Below are positions 5,093 through 6,310 of a stretch of 6,310 bases of DNA, in pieces; positions within the stretch are counted from its first letter, which is position 1; each line of letters begins with the position of its first letter. The stretch is from JBGPBY01 sp041481485. Lineage in GTDB: Bacteria; Acidobacteriota; Terriglobia; 20CM-2-55-15. Made by a program: the position numbers and the translations under genes. Location: assembly GCA_041481485.1 (NCBI GenBank), contig JBGPBY010000438.1, positions 1-6,310 on the forward strand, in the 5' to 3' direction. The notes beneath the pieces were generated by a model, which saw only the letters and a program-made list of their open reading frames with translations, did no database searches and was not told the origin of the DNA.

Positions 5093-5773
5093 ATGAAAAT
5101 CCTTGTGGTCGAAGACGAAAAACGCGTCGCCAACTTCATTTCCCGGGCCCTGCGGGAAAATTCCTATGACGTGGATATCGCGGCCACCGGCGAGCGCGCT
5201 CTCGAGATGGCGGCCGCAACACCGTATGACAGCATCCTGCTGGACGTACGGCTTCCCGGACTTTCAGGTATCCAGGTCTGCCGGGAACTTCGCGAAGCCC
5301 ACGTGGATACTCCCATCCTGATGGTGACGGCGAGAAGCCTCGTCGAGCAGCGGGTTGAAGGACTGGATGCCGGCGCCGACGACTATCTGACCAAGCCCTT
5401 TGCCGTCACAGAACTGATGGCCCGCGTGCGGGCCCTGATCCGCAGGCGATTGCACACCGGCGGGCCCGTCCTTCGATGCGGCAGGATTCAGCTCGACCGG
5501 CATCGCCGGCGCGTTACGGTCGGAGACAAGAGCGTCTCTCTGACTTCACGGGAATTTGGCTTGCTGGAGTTGCTGATATCGAAATCCCCCGAAGTGGTCT
5601 CTCGCACCGAAATTCTGGAACGCGTGTGGGACCAGGCTTTCGACAGCGAAACCAATCTTGTGGAGGTCTACATCAACCGGCTTCGGCACAAGCTTTCCGA
5701 GGAACGCGGATCGCGGATCATTCACACGGTTCATGGCGTGGGTTATTGCATCCAGGAAGAAACTGCAAAGTAA
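5093..5773 (+). CDS. OmpR/PhoB-family response regulator
   Basis: This is the output protein of a two-component system: it is phosphorylated by a histidine kinase and then binds promoter DNA. It has 226 residues, normal for the family. The receiver domain (1-118) has the acidic pocket E7/D8, the phosphoacceptor D51 in LLDVRLPGLSG, T79 in MVTA, and K101 in TKPF. The winged-helix DNA-binding domain (about 126-222) shows LTSREFGLLELL (150-161), the recognition helix region TNLVEVYINRLRHKL (187-201) and the wing with HTVHGVGYCI (211-220). It resembles the CusR/MprA-like group, but the signal cannot be inferred. The start MKILVVEDE at 5093 is set by the family N-terminus and the -10 box just ahead. 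An 11-codon upstream extension to 5060 would run through that box. The sensor kinase follows after 6 bp. Confidence 0.96.
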   Translation: MKILVVEDEKRVANFISRALRENSYDVDIAATGERALEMAAATPYDSILLDVRLPGLSGIQVCRELREAHVDTPILMVTARSLVEQRVEGLDAGADDYLTKPFAVTELMARVRALIRRRLHTGGPVLRCGRIQLDRHRRRVTVGDKSVSLTSREFGLLELLISKSPEVVSRTEILERVWDQAFDSETNLVEVYINRLRHKLSEERGSRIIHTVHGVGYCIQEETAK

Positions 5774-5779
5774 GAAAAG

Positions 5780-6310
5780 ATGACCTACCCCTCCTCCATT
5801 CGATTCCGAATGATGTTGCTGTTTTGCGCAGTCGTTGGCGTGCTGCTTGCGCTTTCCTATACCGGCGTGTATCTGATGTTCCAGCGATTTGTGCAGTCAC
5901 AGCTCGATCGAAAACTGCAGGAGACCGCAGGTCCCATTGTTTCCGACCTCATTCAGGACTTCGAGGAACACGAAGACAAAGATATCGACCGGCTCGATAT
6001 TCCGGGCCAGTATTTCGAAGTCATTGACGCATCAGGACACATCGTTCAGAAATCCTTGAATTTAAGAATTGAACTTCCTCTCGATTTAAATCAGTCCTTC
6101 CAGAACATAAGCACCACGGAAACCGGAACGCTGCATGTGGGACTGTTCCCTTTTTCCGCGAAAGATAAGCCCATGTACCTTGTCGTCGGCGCTTCGACTC
6201 ACGATGTCGATGCCGCACTGACGACACTGAGGCGCACCGCCGTTATCGTTTTCGCCATTGCCCTTGCACTGACCGCCCTGATATCCGGAATTTTTGCCGC
6301 CAGAAGTCTC
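5780..6310 (+). CDS. Sensor histidine kinase, N-terminal part (runs off window)
   Basis: This is the membrane sensor partner of the preceding regulator, cut at the window end after 177 codons. What is visible is the input half: a short cytoplasmic N-terminus (MTYPSSIRFR), a first membrane helix at about 11-34, a periplasmic or extracytoplasmic loop at about 35-150, and a second membrane helix at about 153-174 followed by AARSL, where a HAMP linker usually begins. The loop is acidic around 60-72 (DFEEHEDKDID) and contains YFEVIDASGHIVQKS (78-92), a pattern common in the sensor loops of CusS/QseC-like kinases. The HAMP, dimerisation/phosphoacceptor and ATPase domains are beyond the window, so the kinase call rests on topology plus position 6 bp after a response regulator. 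The ATG at 5780 has only a weak purine-rich site upstream, and translation is probably coupled to the regulator gene. Confidence 0.88.
   Translation, partial: MTYPSSIRFRMMLLFCAVVGVLLALSYTGVYLMFQRFVQSQLDRKLQETAGPIVSDLIQDFEEHEDKDIDRLDIPGQYFEVIDASGHIVQKSLNLRIELPLDLNQSFQNISTTETGTLHVGLFPFSAKDKPMYLVVGASTHDVDAALTTLRRTAVIVFAIALALTALISGIFAARSL

Overview
The window looks like a stretch of bacterial chromosome of moderately high GC. The genes are densely packed, and the spaces between them hold small dispersed repeats. The clustering of recO with glyQ, the acidobacterial look of the 145-residue hypothetical protein, and -10 boxes placed almost directly before start codons suggest an Acidobacteriota-like soil bacterium. 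That assignment is an inference from memory of such genomes, not something the sequence proves. There are no phage, transposase, CRISPR or rRNA/tRNA signals.

Layout. (1) Bases 1-1261, minus strand: recO (DNA repair) followed by glyQ (glycyl-tRNA synthetase alpha chain, cut by the window edge). The two are joined by an ATGA stop/start overlap. (2) Bases 1262-1521: a 260-bp divergent spacer with a likely recO -10 box and a long, nearly perfect hairpin of 41-bp arms built on a TGAACNN heptamer and capped by a UUCG loop. (3) Bases 1522-1695, plus strand: a 57-residue protein with a C-x2-C-x18-H-x2-C pattern, like one zinc finger of a LIM domain. (4) Bases 1699-2580, minus strand: a LysR-family regulator, converging on the small gene with only 3 bp between them. 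(5) Bases 2581-2809: a 229-bp spacer with three copies of a GC-rich palindromic repeat, two of them forming a large inverted pair. (6) Bases 2810-4965, minus strand: a two-gene unit of a class III adenylate cyclase with a long repetitive coiled-coil tail and, overlapping it by one base (TGATG), a 145-residue protein of unknown function. (7) Bases 5093-6310, plus strand: an OmpR/PhoB-type response regulator and its sensor histidine kinase (cut by the window edge), divergent from the cyclase.

The window combines housekeeping functions (recO-glyQ) with a signalling cluster (cAMP synthesis, an orphan small partner, a two-component system and a LysR regulator). The cyclase keeps every catalytic residue I can check, so cAMP production is well supported. 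What the coiled-coil tail and the coupled 145-residue protein do is unknown. They are the best candidates for undescribed biology here, together with the heptamer hairpin and the half-LIM microprotein.
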